The notes beneath the pieces are model-generated. The model was not told the origin of the DNA, did no database searches, and saw only the letters and a program-made list of their open reading frames with translations. Below are positions 20,381 to 28,262 of a stretch of 64,000 nt of DNA, in pieces. The stretch's first letter is position 1, and each line of letters begins with the position of its first letter. The position numbers and the translations under genes are program-made. This stretch comes from Palaemon carinicauda (Eukaryota; Arthropoda; Malacostraca; Decapoda; Palaemonidae): the NCBI RefSeq assembly GCF_036898095.1, contig NC_090746.1, positions 53,597,907 to 53,661,906 on the forward strand, read 5' to 3'.

Positions 20381-22855
20381 ATGGAGCAAATCCGCCGTTG
20401 TCCTGGGCCTAGGGCCGGTAAATCATGTGGAGCGTTCCTCTCCAAGCCTGAAGTGGACCCTCACTCCCTTTGCTCCTCCTGTAGGGGAAGGGTTTGTTCG
20501 TCAGCAGATACGTGCCCGGAGTGTGTAGGTTGGAGTGATATCCAGTGGGTACGTTACGGTACTAAAAAGAGAAAATCGGCAAAACGTTCCCCCAGAAAAG
20601 CTAGCGTTACTTCGCCGCTACCATCACCCAGTGAGCGGTCCGACGGGGCCTCTGTTTCGCCGTCCCCTACACAGAGTAGGGGCCGAGGTAAGTCTGTCGT
20701 GGAGAATGAACAAAGCGGCCTTCCCCAAGAGTCTAGTGAAAGTGCAGTGGCGGTTGTGGGTCCTTCTAGGGCTAGTGAAGAACCCAGTAGTGCGTCCAGA
20801 GAGTCGGCCCTTGTGCTCGGGGGGCACGTGTCCTCCGATGACCCCTTGTGGGGTAGTAACGCGGTGTCTGTGTCTTCGCCGCCCTCGTGGGCCTGTGCTT
20901 CAGGGTCTTCGGTAGGCGGAGACAACCAAAATAAGTTACGGTCTTCGGGTAATGATGCCTTCGGTTGGAAGCTTCCGAAGACACCAGCTAGGTCCCCGTT
21001 ACGAATGGAAGAGGGCCTGGACCCCTGGATTCCTAGCATGGAGCGCCTTGGATCGTTCCCGGCCCCTCTCACGGAAGTCCCCGAAGATTTCCTTCAACCG
21101 TCGACCTCGGGCACTCAACGGGTTAAGAAGTCCCCCGCAGTCCCCGCTACCGCCCGTCATACGATAAGTACAGTGTCGTCGGGTTCGTCAGAAGATTATT
21201 TCTCGTCGGGGGAAGAAGCCAGGAGAAAACATCGTCGTCGGAGAGAGCGGTCCAGGAGCAGGCGTTCCCGTTCTAGGTCGCGCTCCAGGTACAGTAGGAA
21301 GCGCTCCCGCTCCCCAGGGCGTAAGTACAGGAGGAGTAGGTCTCCTGATGGCGATTGGGTCTTCGTACCCCGGGAGTCAAGAGTACTTTGTTCCCCGGAC
21401 CGCCGGTCCAGAGAGTTCTCGCCAAAGATACCGTCCTCCAAACACGACCTTGACCCTCGCAACCAAGCTCGCAGGAAGGACTCTACAGGTAGGCGTAAGT
21501 CCTCGAGGCCTCCGGTTCACCCCGCCCAGCGGGGGGAAACGCGCTTCTTTTCGGGCAGCCTGGCCGAACCATCCCAGCTGGTGCGGCCTTCGGGTCGGAA
21601 GGAACGGTTCCCGCTGTCGGGTCAGCCCACGGGAACCGCGTCCTCGTCACCCAGAGCCCTTGAGCGGACGAGAGTCCCCGCTGAGTCGGCGATGTCTGCA
21701 TTAACCCAGGCCCCTGGTGCGGACGTCCCCGCCGATGAAGTCCAGTACCTCGGTAGGACGGCACCCCTGGCTCCAAGAACTAGACGTCCGGTCGGTGTGC
21801 CCGGCAACCCAGCTCCCCGGTCCCAAGCCGAGACCTCGGCTGACGGGAGGGAGGGTTCCCCAACGGAGGACTCGGCCTATAGGAGAGTGATTGGCCTTAT
21901 CAGGAGGCACCATAAGATTGAGGAACCTGCAGCTACGGACGAAGACTACTGGAGGTCAAGCCTGTTACGGATAATGCAGACCCCTACCCAACCTAAGACG
22001 TCTCTAGCGCTTCCTCTAGCCCGAGATCTGGTCCTAGGGCAAGAGTATGTGGACAAAGTGGTGGCTAGTAATGCTGAGGCCCCCAAAACCCAGAGTTCCT
22101 CAAAATTGCTCCAGGGCCTCAAGACTCAGGGCAAAGTATATGTGCCAGAGGGGCATCGCCCAGGCCCCTGTAAAGTGGAATCTTCCATTGACATCCTGGG
22201 TCAGGGCGTCTCAGAGGATAGAGCCTCTTCAGCCCCAGTTTGTTTCTCTCCATCGGAGGCCTCCATGATGGAAGAAATGTCAAGGGATCTGGTGAACGTC
22301 TCCTCTTGGCTGGACTGGTGGGCTTCCACCTTAGTAGGAGTACAAGCCTCGTTCGACCCCGCGGACCCTGACCAGCAGAGCCTCCTGAGGGAACTTATTA
22401 CCTCCGGGGGTAAAACCTTAAAGTTTTTAACATACCAGTCGCTCGCCTTGACAGCTAACTGGGTACTCCGCAAAAGAGACACCGTACTGGCTAAGGTGTC
22501 CCGGAAGGTTCCAGACAGGGAAGCGCGGGCCATGAGGAGCCTACCCTTGTGGGGGGAGTCCTTGTTTCCCCTGAAAGAACTAGAGACCATCATGGAGAAG
22601 GTCTCGAAGAAGAAAGAGTCTAACACCCCCAGGCCTACGCCTTCTAGGAGACCGCCCTACAAGAGGTCCGTCTCAGATAGTGCCGCGACGGCCCAGGCCT
22701 CTCCCAGCACGACGAGGAGAGAGGCTCCCTCTTCCTCCTGGTCCTCAGAGCCTCAGCCCCCCCGTAGGGGAGCTCCAGCATCCTCAAGCTCCTTCAGAAC
22801 AGGTTACTCTGCCTCTAGGAGAGGCCGTTCATGCCGCTCCTCCAGAAGGAGATAG
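20381..22855 (+). CDS. DIRS-1 ORF1, Gag-like protein with Cys module and RS domain
   Basis: I start the protein at the ATG at 20381 (MEQIRRCPG). The open frame extends 37 codons further upstream but without similarity to other copies. The resulting protein is 824 residues. Residues 27-48 hold PHSLC-x2-C-RG-x2-C-x5-C-x-E-C, a putative zinc-binding module with the same spacing in the Gags at 39252 and 56425. Residues about 279-325 are an RS/R-rich stretch (RSRSRRSRSRSRSRYSR) resembling SR splicing factors. The middle is Pro/Ser-rich and disordered. The last third (from about 21880) is predicted to be helical and ends in a Ser/Arg/Pro tail (SRRPPYKRS, RRGRSCRSSRRR). It overlaps the next frame by about 175 nt. 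It presumably packages element RNA, by analogy with DIRS Gags. Confidence 0.85.
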   Translation: MEQIRRCPGPRAGKSCGAFLSKPEVDPHSLCSSCRGRVCSSADTCPECVGWSDIQWVRYGTKKRKSAKRSPRKASVTSPLPSPSERSDGASVSPSPTQSRGRGKSVVENEQSGLPQESSESAVAVVGPSRASEEPSSASRESALVLGGHVSSDDPLWGSNAVSVSSPPSWACASGSSVGGDNQNKLRSSGNDAFGWKLPKTPARSPLRMEEGLDPWIPSMERLGSFPAPLTEVPEDFLQPSTSGTQRVKKSPAVPATARHTISTVSSGSSEDYFSSGEEARRKHRRRRERSRSRRSRSRSRSRYSRKRSRSPGRKYRRSRSPDGDWVFVPRESRVLCSPDRRSREFSPKIPSSKHDLDPRNQARRKDSTGRRKSSRPPVHPAQRGETRFFSGSLAEPSQLVRPSGRKERFPLSGQPTGTASSSPRALERTRVPAESAMSALTQAPGADVPADEVQYLGRTAPLAPRTRRPVGVPGNPAPRSQAETSADGREGSPTEDSAYRRVIGLIRRHHKIEEPAATDEDYWRSSLLRIMQTPTQPKTSLALPLARDLVLGQEYVDKVVASNAEAPKTQSSSKLLQGLKTQGKVYVPEGHRPGPCKVESSIDILGQGVSEDRASSAPVCFSPSEASMMEEMSRDLVNVSSWLDWWASTLVGVQASFDPADPDQQSLLRELITSGGKTLKFLTYQSLALTANWVLRKRDTVLAKVSRKVPDREARAMRSLPLWGESLFPLKELETIMEKVSKKKESNTPRPTPSRRPPYKRSVSDSAATAQASPSTTRREAPSSSWSSEPQPPRRGAPASSSSFRTGYSASRRGRSCRSSRRR

Positions 22856-23831
22856 AGTGGGAGGCCCCCTATCCCCGCCCAAGCCTCGGGTTGGGGGATG
22901 CCTCAGACTACATTGGCAAGCATGGAAGGCTCACGGAGCGGAGCCTTGGACAGTGTCCGTACTAAAGGAGGGCTACAGACTACCGTTCTTAGCAGAACCA
23001 CCCCCTCTTATCCCGGCCAGCCGGGCGGAATGGCTGGCTCCCAAAGACCCGTTGAAGAAGACCGCCCTTCAAGAGGAGGTGTCCTCCATGTTAGAGAAGG
23101 GCGCCATGGAAGAAATTCTTCTCCCAGGCCCGGGTTTCTACAGTTGTCTGTTCCTAGTAGAAAAAGCGACGGGGGGGGGGTGGAGACCGGTTATAGATCT
23201 GTCGGCTCTCAACAAGTTCATCAAGAAGACGGACTTCAAAATGGATACTCCGAAGTCAGTCCTGCTGTCCTTGAGGGAGAAAGATTACATGATGACCATA
23301 GACCTCAAGGACGCCTACTTCCAAATTCCGGTTCACCCCTCGAGTCGAAAGTTTCTCCGGGTGAAATGGGGTTCCCAGATCCTGCAATTCAAGACCCTTT
23401 GCTTCGGATTGTCAACAGCGCCCCAGGTGTTCACGAGAGTTTTCACGACTGTCTCAGTGTGGGCTCACGAACGAGGCATTCGCCTCATCCGATACCTGGA
23501 CGACTGGTTGCTTCTTTCCTCCTCGAAGGACCTCTTGGAGGAACAAGGGATGAAACTCCTCCAGTTTTGCAAGGATCTGGGCATCGTAATCAACCCGGAG
23601 AAATCAAACCTATCCCCATCCACCAGAATGAACTACTTGGGAATGACGTTAGATACCATGCTGGGAAAAGCCTTCCCTTCGGGGGACAGAATAAACAACC
23701 TCATGAATATCATTCGGCCGTTCCTGTCGGGGCGTCCCAGGAGAGCGAAAGACTGGCAGAAACTGATAGGTCACCTGGTCTCATTGGAGAAACTAGTTCC
23801 CCAAGGCTCAGAGCCGTACAATGGAACCTGA
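22680..23831 (+). CDS. DIRS-1 reverse transcriptase (ORF2, first part)
   Basis: This frame encodes the RNA-dependent DNA polymerase of the element. From about 22890 it reads LRLHWQAWKAHGAEPWTVS, LKEGYRLPF, MLEKGAMEEI and GWRPVIDLSALNKF. The catalytic block TIDLKDAYFQIPVH (about 23297) follows, then LCFGLSTAPQVFTRV, and RYLDDWLLL with the catalytic Asp-Asp pair at about 23492-23506. MNYLGMTLD comes next. There is no ATG near the start of the frame, and it overlaps the end of Gag, so expression probably needs frameshifting or reinitiation. A one-base frameshift near 23803 (within VPQG) diverts the frame to an early stop at 23831, while RNase H continues in another frame. Confidence 0.9.
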   Translation: MPRRPRPLPARRGERLPLPPGPQSLSPPVGELQHPQAPSEQVTLPLGEAVHAAPPEGDRVGGPLSPPKPRVGGCLRLHWQAWKAHGAEPWTVSVLKEGYRLPFLAEPPPLIPASRAEWLAPKDPLKKTALQEEVSSMLEKGAMEEILLPGPGFYSCLFLVEKATGGGWRPVIDLSALNKFIKKTDFKMDTPKSVLLSLREKDYMMTIDLKDAYFQIPVHPSSRKFLRVKWGSQILQFKTLCFGLSTAPQVFTRVFTTVSVWAHERGIRLIRYLDDWLLLSSSKDLLEEQGMKLLQFCKDLGIVINPEKSNLSPSTRMNYLGMTLDTMLGKAFPSGDRINNLMNIIRPFLSGRPRRAKDWQKLIGHLVSLEKLVPQGSEPYNGT

Positions 23832-24772
23832 AGAACCTCTGGTGCCAACTGGACTCACAAGAAGTCCTAATCCCAGTTCTACCAAACACGAGACCCTCCC
23901 TGGAATGGTGGCATTGCCGGTCGAACTCACTCAAGGGGATGCCCTTCGCGAGCGACCCCCCCGAGTCACTACTGTTCACAGACGCCTCCAACCAAGGGTG
24001 GGGAGCCCATCTCCTCGACGAAACAGCACGAGGGACCTGGTTGGACGGGGAAAAGGAACTCCACATCAATGTCCTGGAGTTGAAGGCAGTCCAGAAGGCT
24101 TGCCTACACTTCGCAGATCTTCTAAAGGGAAACACCGTGGCGTTGATGTGCGACAACGCCACGGTAGTAGCATACATAAAGAAGCAAGGAGGCTTGAAGT
24201 CGAAGGAGTTGTGCAATCTCACCATAAAAATTCTAGATTGGGCAGAAGAGAACCAAGTGGTGTTGTTAGCGAGGTTCATTCCCAGGAAGAAAAACGTGCT
24301 TGCCGACGGTCTCAGCAGAGTGGGCCAGATACTAGGGACAGAATGGTCCCTCCTTCCAGAAGTAGCCAAGCTCATCATCCAACGTTGGGGTTCCCGGGTG
24401 ATGGACCTCTTTGCAACAAAACTCAACGCCCAACTCCCCGTATATTGTTTTCCTGTACCAGACCCGAAAGCAGCCTTAGAAGACGCCTTTCAGCACAAGT
24501 GGGACAATCTAGACGTGTACGCTTTTCCCCCTTTCACGTTGATAAGGCAGGTGCTCAACAGAGTAAGGACAGCCCGAAACCTAAAGATGACTTTGGTAGC
24601 ACCCTGGTGGCCGGAGAGAGAGTGGTTCGCGGACCTAAAAGACCTGGCGAGTCAACCACCGTGGCCTCTGCCCGACAGGTCAGACCTTCTGCATCAACCT
24701 CATTTTCTCAGGCTCCACGACAACCCACTCTCCCTACGTCTTCACGCCTGGAGACTATCGAGCGGCTCCTGA
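23801..24772 (+). CDS. DIRS-1 RNase H and methyltransferase-like domain (ORF2, second part)
   Basis: This is the continuation of ORF2 after the frameshift, from PRLRAVQWNLKNLW. RNase H motifs are LFTDASNQGWG (about 23971, first Asp), ELHINVLELKAV (Glu), MCDNATVVAYIKKQG (Asp) and RKKNVLADGLSR (last Asp). Together they remove RNA from the RNA-DNA hybrid. The next 120 residues (VMDLFATKLN, CFPVPDPKA, DAFQHKW, VYAFPPFTLI, LVAPWWPEREWF) match the Dam-like methyltransferase domain found only in DIRS-type elements, of unknown purpose. The domain ends with LRLHAWRLSSG, where the recombinase frame takes over. The frame is open back to 22898, but the upstream part is only a shadow of the RT frame. Confidence 0.87.
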   Translation, partial: PRLRAVQWNLKNLWCQLDSQEVLIPVLPNTRPSLEWWHCRSNSLKGMPFASDPPESLLFTDASNQGWGAHLLDETARGTWLDGEKELHINVLELKAVQKACLHFADLLKGNTVALMCDNATVVAYIKKQGGLKSKELCNLTIKILDWAEENQVVLLARFIPRKKNVLADGLSRVGQILGTEWSLLPEVAKLIIQRWGSRVMDLFATKLNAQLPVYCFPVPDPKAALEDAFQHKWDNLDVYAFPPFTLIRQVLNRVRTARNLKMTLVAPWWPEREWFADLKDLASQPPWPLPDRSDLLHQPHFLRLHDNPLSLRLHAWRLSSGS

Positions 24773-25776
24773 AGAAAGAAGGATATTCTTCATCCACTGC
24801 TAAGAGAATGTCGCTATACCTGAGAAAGTCTTCAGCCGCGGTCTACCAGGCTAAGTGGTGCTCTGAGAGGCACATTAAGCCTCTTAAGGCCTCTGTCCCA
24901 GACATAGCAGATTTTCTGGTGTTTCTCAGAGACAAGATGGGAATGTCAATCCCAGCCATAAAAGGGGTTCGGGCCGCCTTAGGCCAAGTCTTCCTCCTGA
25001 AGGGCATCGACCTGGGGGCCTCGAGGCACATAGCGATGCTTGTCAAAAGTTTCGAGCAGTCCTGCCCCCCACAGGCGAGTAGGGTGCCCCAGTGGGACTT
25101 AGCCAAGGTCCTGAAGATGTTGTGTGGCCCCCCCTTTGAACCTTTGAAAGATATCGTGGACAGGGATCTCACTCTCAAGGCCGTCTTCTTGCTGGCCTTG
25201 GCGTCCGCTAAGAGAGTGGGTGAGATCCATGGGCTGTCATATGACGTTTCTCATTCGAAGGGGTGGAAAGAAGTATCCTTCAAGTTCGTCCCTTCTTTTA
25301 TGGCTAAGACCCAGAACCCAGCAGTCTGGGATCCGAGGTTCGAAGGTTTTTCAATACCTGCCATCCCTAGGATGGGTAATTCAGAGGATTTGAAATTATG
25401 CTCTGTACGGACCATTAGAAAATACCTTGAAAGAACGGCTCATCTCCGCCCAGGCATCAAGAGCCTCTTCGTATCCACGGGTATTACTAAGAAGCAAGTG
25501 TCCAAGAACACCATTCCCTTCTGGTTGAGACAAGTTATTGCCAGAGCCTACAAGGAGGAAGGCATAGCAGTGCCAGGCACCCCCAGACCTCATGACATCA
25601 GAGGCCTGAGCACGTCCTTAGCCTTTGAGAAAAACATGGTAGTAAGTCAGATCCTGCGAGCAGGTACTTGGTCGAACCAGTCAACCTTTACTGCCCATTA
25701 CCTCAAGGACTACTCGAGGAAGTCCTTAGACGGGTTCTCCATTGGAACAGTCATCTCCGCCCTCCAAGTGGTGTAA
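23821..25776 (+). CDS. DIRS-1 tyrosine recombinase (ORF3)
   Basis: The recombinase starts to be recognisable at 24721 (SSRLETIERLLKKEG), and the open frame upstream overlaps RNase H. It inserts the circular DNA copy into the genome by a phage-integrase mechanism. The N-terminal core-binding part reads VYQAKWCSERH, DIADFLVFLR and AIKGVRAALGQVF. The catalytic part has Arg in SAKRVGEIHGL (about 25205), His-x-x-Arg in HDIRGLSTSLAF (25591-25602), and the nucleophile in TAHYLKDYSR (Tyr at 25699-25701). All catalytic positions are present and the frame is unbroken to 25776, so the gene looks functional. A start codon close to the domain is MSLYLRKS (about 24808), though fusion expression is equally possible. 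Confidence 0.92.
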   Translation: MEPEEPLVPTGLTRSPNPSSTKHETLPGMVALPVELTQGDALRERPPRVTTVHRRLQPRVGSPSPRRNSTRDLVGRGKGTPHQCPGVEGSPEGLPTLRRSSKGKHRGVDVRQRHGSSIHKEARRLEVEGVVQSHHKNSRLGRREPSGVVSEVHSQEEKRACRRSQQSGPDTRDRMVPPSRSSQAHHPTLGFPGDGPLCNKTQRPTPRILFSCTRPESSLRRRLSAQVGQSRRVRFSPFHVDKAGAQQSKDSPKPKDDFGSTLVAGERVVRGPKRPGESTTVASARQVRPSASTSFSQAPRQPTLPTSSRLETIERLLKKEGYSSSTAKRMSLYLRKSSAAVYQAKWCSERHIKPLKASVPDIADFLVFLRDKMGMSIPAIKGVRAALGQVFLLKGIDLGASRHIAMLVKSFEQSCPPQASRVPQWDLAKVLKMLCGPPFEPLKDIVDRDLTLKAVFLLALASAKRVGEIHGLSYDVSHSKGWKEVSFKFVPSFMAKTQNPAVWDPRFEGFSIPAIPRMGNSEDLKLCSVRTIRKYLERTAHLRPGIKSLFVSTGITKKQVSKNTIPFWLRQVIARAYKEEGIAVPGTPRPHDIRGLSTSLAFEKNMVVSQILRAGTWSNQSTFTAHYLKDYSRKSLDGFSIGTVISALQVV

Positions 25777-26095
25777 CGGTAAAAGCCCCAGGCTCAATCA
25801 CGGATAGCAACCGGGAGACACAGGTGCGTCTTCCTTCCATCCTACCCAGTTCCTTCTTAGCTTCATCGGGGAGTACCAACTTATTCCATTGGATAACACA
25901 TTCTTCACGGCTACGCTACTGAATGCAACATCAGAAGAAGTTTTTCAAAGGGTGAGTACTTAGACACTAACGTGAGCTCTTTGTGTAGTTACTCTCTCAT
26001 CCGTTTTCTAGTATGTCCCGTTATTCCTGGGCCTCTTGGCCTCCGCTTACCGGGTCAGGGGGTCAGAATAGCACTCCCGCCTCCTAAAGTGTAAG
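25777..26095 (+). other. DIRS-1 3' non-coding segment
   Basis: Between the recombinase stop and the internal complementary region. No gene is seen in it. Confidence 0.6.
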
Positions 26096-26196
26096 TCTCC
26101 TAAGAAAGTAGTTCGAGGTAAGTATTCGTGTTGGAACAAATCAAAAATTTTGAGTAATTTTTATTTTTCCTAACATACTTACCGAGAACTACTTTC
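26096..26196 (+). repeat. DIRS-1 internal complementary region
   Basis: 26096-26142 is the reverse complement of the element's left extremity (about 19979-20024, with a 2-base difference at GTTCGAGG). 26143-26196 is the reverse complement of the right extremity (about 26428-26481). Placed side by side they copy the junction of the two ends in a circle, as expected for DIRS replication, where this region templates the missing ends. Confidence 0.92.
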
Positions 26197-26263
26197 GGGT
26201 AATGGCCCTCCCTTCCTTCCCCGAGTGCCTCTCTTCCCTTGCAAGCATTGTGCTACTCCAATA

Positions 26264-26455
26264 GAACTTACTGAAGCTGTTGACCCGGGCGGACATCGAC
26301 CTACGATAAGCCTACCCTCGGGGCACATTCTTTAATGCCGGGGGTAGGCCTCCATAGAAAATGGGGTAGAGGGTACCCTACACAAAACTCTGGTCGGTAG
26401 AGAGGAGGTTACAGGTAACTCCTAAGAAAGTAGTTCTCGGTAAGTATGTTAGGAA
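26264..26455 (-). repeat. DIRS-1 right inverted terminal repeat
   Basis: Starts GAACTTACTGAAGCTGTTGA and ends AGTTCTCGGTAAGTATG. It is the inverse of 19990-20177. Confidence 0.92.
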
Positions 26456-26589
26456 AAATAAAAATTACTTAAAATTTTTTATATTTAAGAGAAATGCCAC
26501 AATAAAGCAGGACTCTCCACAAAATTGGTCAGTGCACACTATCAAAGGCTTTTTCATAGTCCACAAATGCCAGCAAAAGTGGATTTCTA

Positions 26590-26975
26590 TATTATTATTA
26601 TTATTATTACTTGCTAAGCTACAACCCTAGTTGGAAATGCAGGATGCTATAAGCCCAGGGGCTCCAACAGGGAAAATAGCCCAGTGAGGAAAGGAAATGA
26701 GGAAAAATAAAATATTTTAAGAAGAGTAACAACATTAAAATAAATATCGCCTATGTAAACTATAAAAACTTCAACAAAATAAGAGGAAGAGAAGCAAGAT
26801 AGAATAGTGAGTCGAAGTGTACCCTCAAGCAAGAGAACTCTAACCCAAGGCATTGAAAGACCATGGTAGAGAGGCTATGGCACTACCCAAGACTAGAGAA
26901 CAATGGTTTGATTTTGGAGTGTCCTCCTAGAAAAGCTGCTTACCGTAGCTAAAGAGTCTCTCTTCTTGCATTGCT
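26590..26975 (-). mobile_element. Jockey/CR1-like LINE 3' end, truncated copy with (ATT)n
   Basis: The same non-coding 3' region as 10581-10985 and 29340-29610, beginning on the + strand with (ATT)n at 26590-26609. It is inserted in the minus-strand LINE between the GFRR and LAFVDYEKAFDS blocks. Confidence 0.75.
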
Positions 26976-27660
26976 GTACAATGTGTCTCAAAATTAAAAT
27001 TTCTATCTTCTAAATCCTGCTTGTTCATCTCTCAGCTTTTCATCAATCTTTCTCTCCAGTCTCTTTAGAATAAGCATACTATATATTTTCATAACTCACA
27101 TGTGTTATGCCTCTGTAAATATTGCAATCAGTCAGGTCTCCTCTTTTTTTTGCCATTTTCAAACAACACTCTCAACTCCCATTCATCAGGTTTTGCCTCT
27201 TCATGCCACATTCTACAAAATTATCTTGTAAGTACTCTGGGAATCACTTCATTTTTGGCCAGTATCATCTAGGCAGTTATTCCATCATATCCAGGGGCTT
27301 TCCATCTCTTTAGTCATTTGTGGATAGTTTCAACTTCAAACACATTGAATTCATTCATGGGCATATCAAGGTCTTCATCAGCATCAGGTATATCAATCAA
27401 ATTATTCCCTTCATATCTTCTATTCATAACCTCGCTAAAGTGTTCAATCCAACATTGCCTTTCTTCTTCTTCTGTTGTTATAACAGATCGATCTCTCTTT
27501 TTGATGGGTATATGCCTCTTCTTTGCCCCCATAGAGATTTCATTAATAATTCTGTGAGCAATTCTTACACCATAGCCACTTCCTGAATTCATAGCTTTGT
27601 CAGCCTCATCTGTTTTACTATCTAAATATTCTCTCCACTTAGTTCTAGCTTTTCTTTTGA
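26976..27660 (-). pseudogene. Minus-strand LINE, linker and N-terminal RT
   Basis: 27592-27314 is open for 92 residues (IINEISMGAKKRHIPIKKRD, EEEERQCWIEHFSEVMNRR), the region between endonuclease and reverse transcriptase. Downstream (27300-26990) scattered frames give ITHVSYENIYSMLI and RLERKIDEKLRDEQAGFRR, the early RT blocks, with several stops. The endonuclease part is missing, so the LINE is truncated at about 27660. Confidence 0.7.
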
Positions 27661-27889
27661 CCTCCCTATCAATTCTGGAATACTTAGCATGCTTATTTTT
27701 AAACTCGGAATATTCTTACCTAGACAGTCATATTACCAGTTCCTCACAACCACACAGGTTGCTCAGGCCACTACGGGCTTATTATACAATGTTGTCTCCT
27801 TTTAGCGAGTTGAGAAGGTTTATCCTAGTTACAGTCTAACCTGTACAGGTCAAAACCCGGGTCAATGACCAAGCCAGTGGTCGAACTAC
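27661..27889. other. Unassigned intronic sequence
   Basis: A short stretch with AACCCGGGTCAATGACC and GTGGTCGAACTACCGCC, reminiscent of a tRNA-like SINE but too incomplete to call. Confidence 0.35.
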
Positions 27890-28262
27890 CGCCCCCATAA
27901 AGGGTGAGTCATCCCTATTAAATAGCGTTAGGTTTGTCAGTGTAGGAACAAATGACCAATTTTGAAAGTAATTTGCATTTTTCCTAATCTACAAACCTTT
28001 AGCTATTTATTCAAATTGTCCCGCCATCACCTGGCCCCCATAAGTCCTGCTTGAATCAAAAGTGGTAAGATATCACTGTGTGAGTGAGTGAGGTACCCAG
28101 TGATCCCAGGCACCCCCCTCCACTCTCCCACTAACTAGTGATTGGGTGGTTGCCACCTCGCATTAAAGTCTTAACGGCTAGTCTTCCAGCTCTGCTGAAA
28201 GATAATCCCTATTAAGCTAAATGTTTGTACGTTAGAAAAAGTACAAATTACTTCCAAATTTG
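27890..28262 (+). repeat. DIRS right end, solitary relic
   Basis: GGGTGAGTCATCCC, then TAGGAACAAATGACCAATTTTG..TTTTTCCTAATC, then ACTAACTAGTGA and GTACAAATTACTTCCAAATTTGTC, the same order of words as at 1-346 and 38520-38843. No coding remnant is next to it. Confidence 0.65.

Larger units (their letters stand above)
19979..26481 (+). mobile_element. DIRS-1: nearly intact DIRS retrotransposon
   Basis: This 6.5-kb element has inverted terminal repeats (19990-20177 and 26264-26455, with two differences seen by eye), three overlapping reading frames, and an internal complementary region at 26096-26196. The reading frames are Gag, reverse transcriptase-RNase H-methyltransferase-like, and tyrosine recombinase. 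The flanks are two halves of one minus-strand LINE and no target duplication is visible. DIRS elements copy RNA into a circle and integrate with the recombinase rather than an integrase, so the missing duplication is expected. One frameshift in the second frame (about 23803) is the only lesion found. Confidence 0.93.
19000..27660 (-). mobile_element. Minus-strand LINE interrupted by a LINE tail and by DIRS-1
   Basis: Minus-strand pieces 27660-26976, 26585-26482 and 19978-19000 join in protein order. They run linker (GAKKRHIPIKKRDRS, EEEERQCWIEHFSEV), RT start (LERKIDEKLRDEQAGFRR), LAFVDYEKAFDSVH and LWRVLLYCGISLKY, then NLIKFVHDHSK, SPMLF and YADN. The interruptions are a LINE 3'-end copy at 26590-26975 and the whole DIRS-1 element at 19979-26481. 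The interrupted LINE is much more decayed than DIRS-1, so it is older. Confidence 0.78.

Noticed and set aside
20554..21072. Minus-strand frames of 60-172 residues opposite DIRS-1 Gag
   Set aside because: GC-rich low-complexity Gag sequence produces open frames on both strands, and none has a motif.
27701..27889. tRNA-like words (AACCCGGGTCAA, GTGGTCGAAC)
   Set aside because: No cloverleaf or paired A and B boxes could be made, so it is neither a tRNA gene nor a secure SINE.
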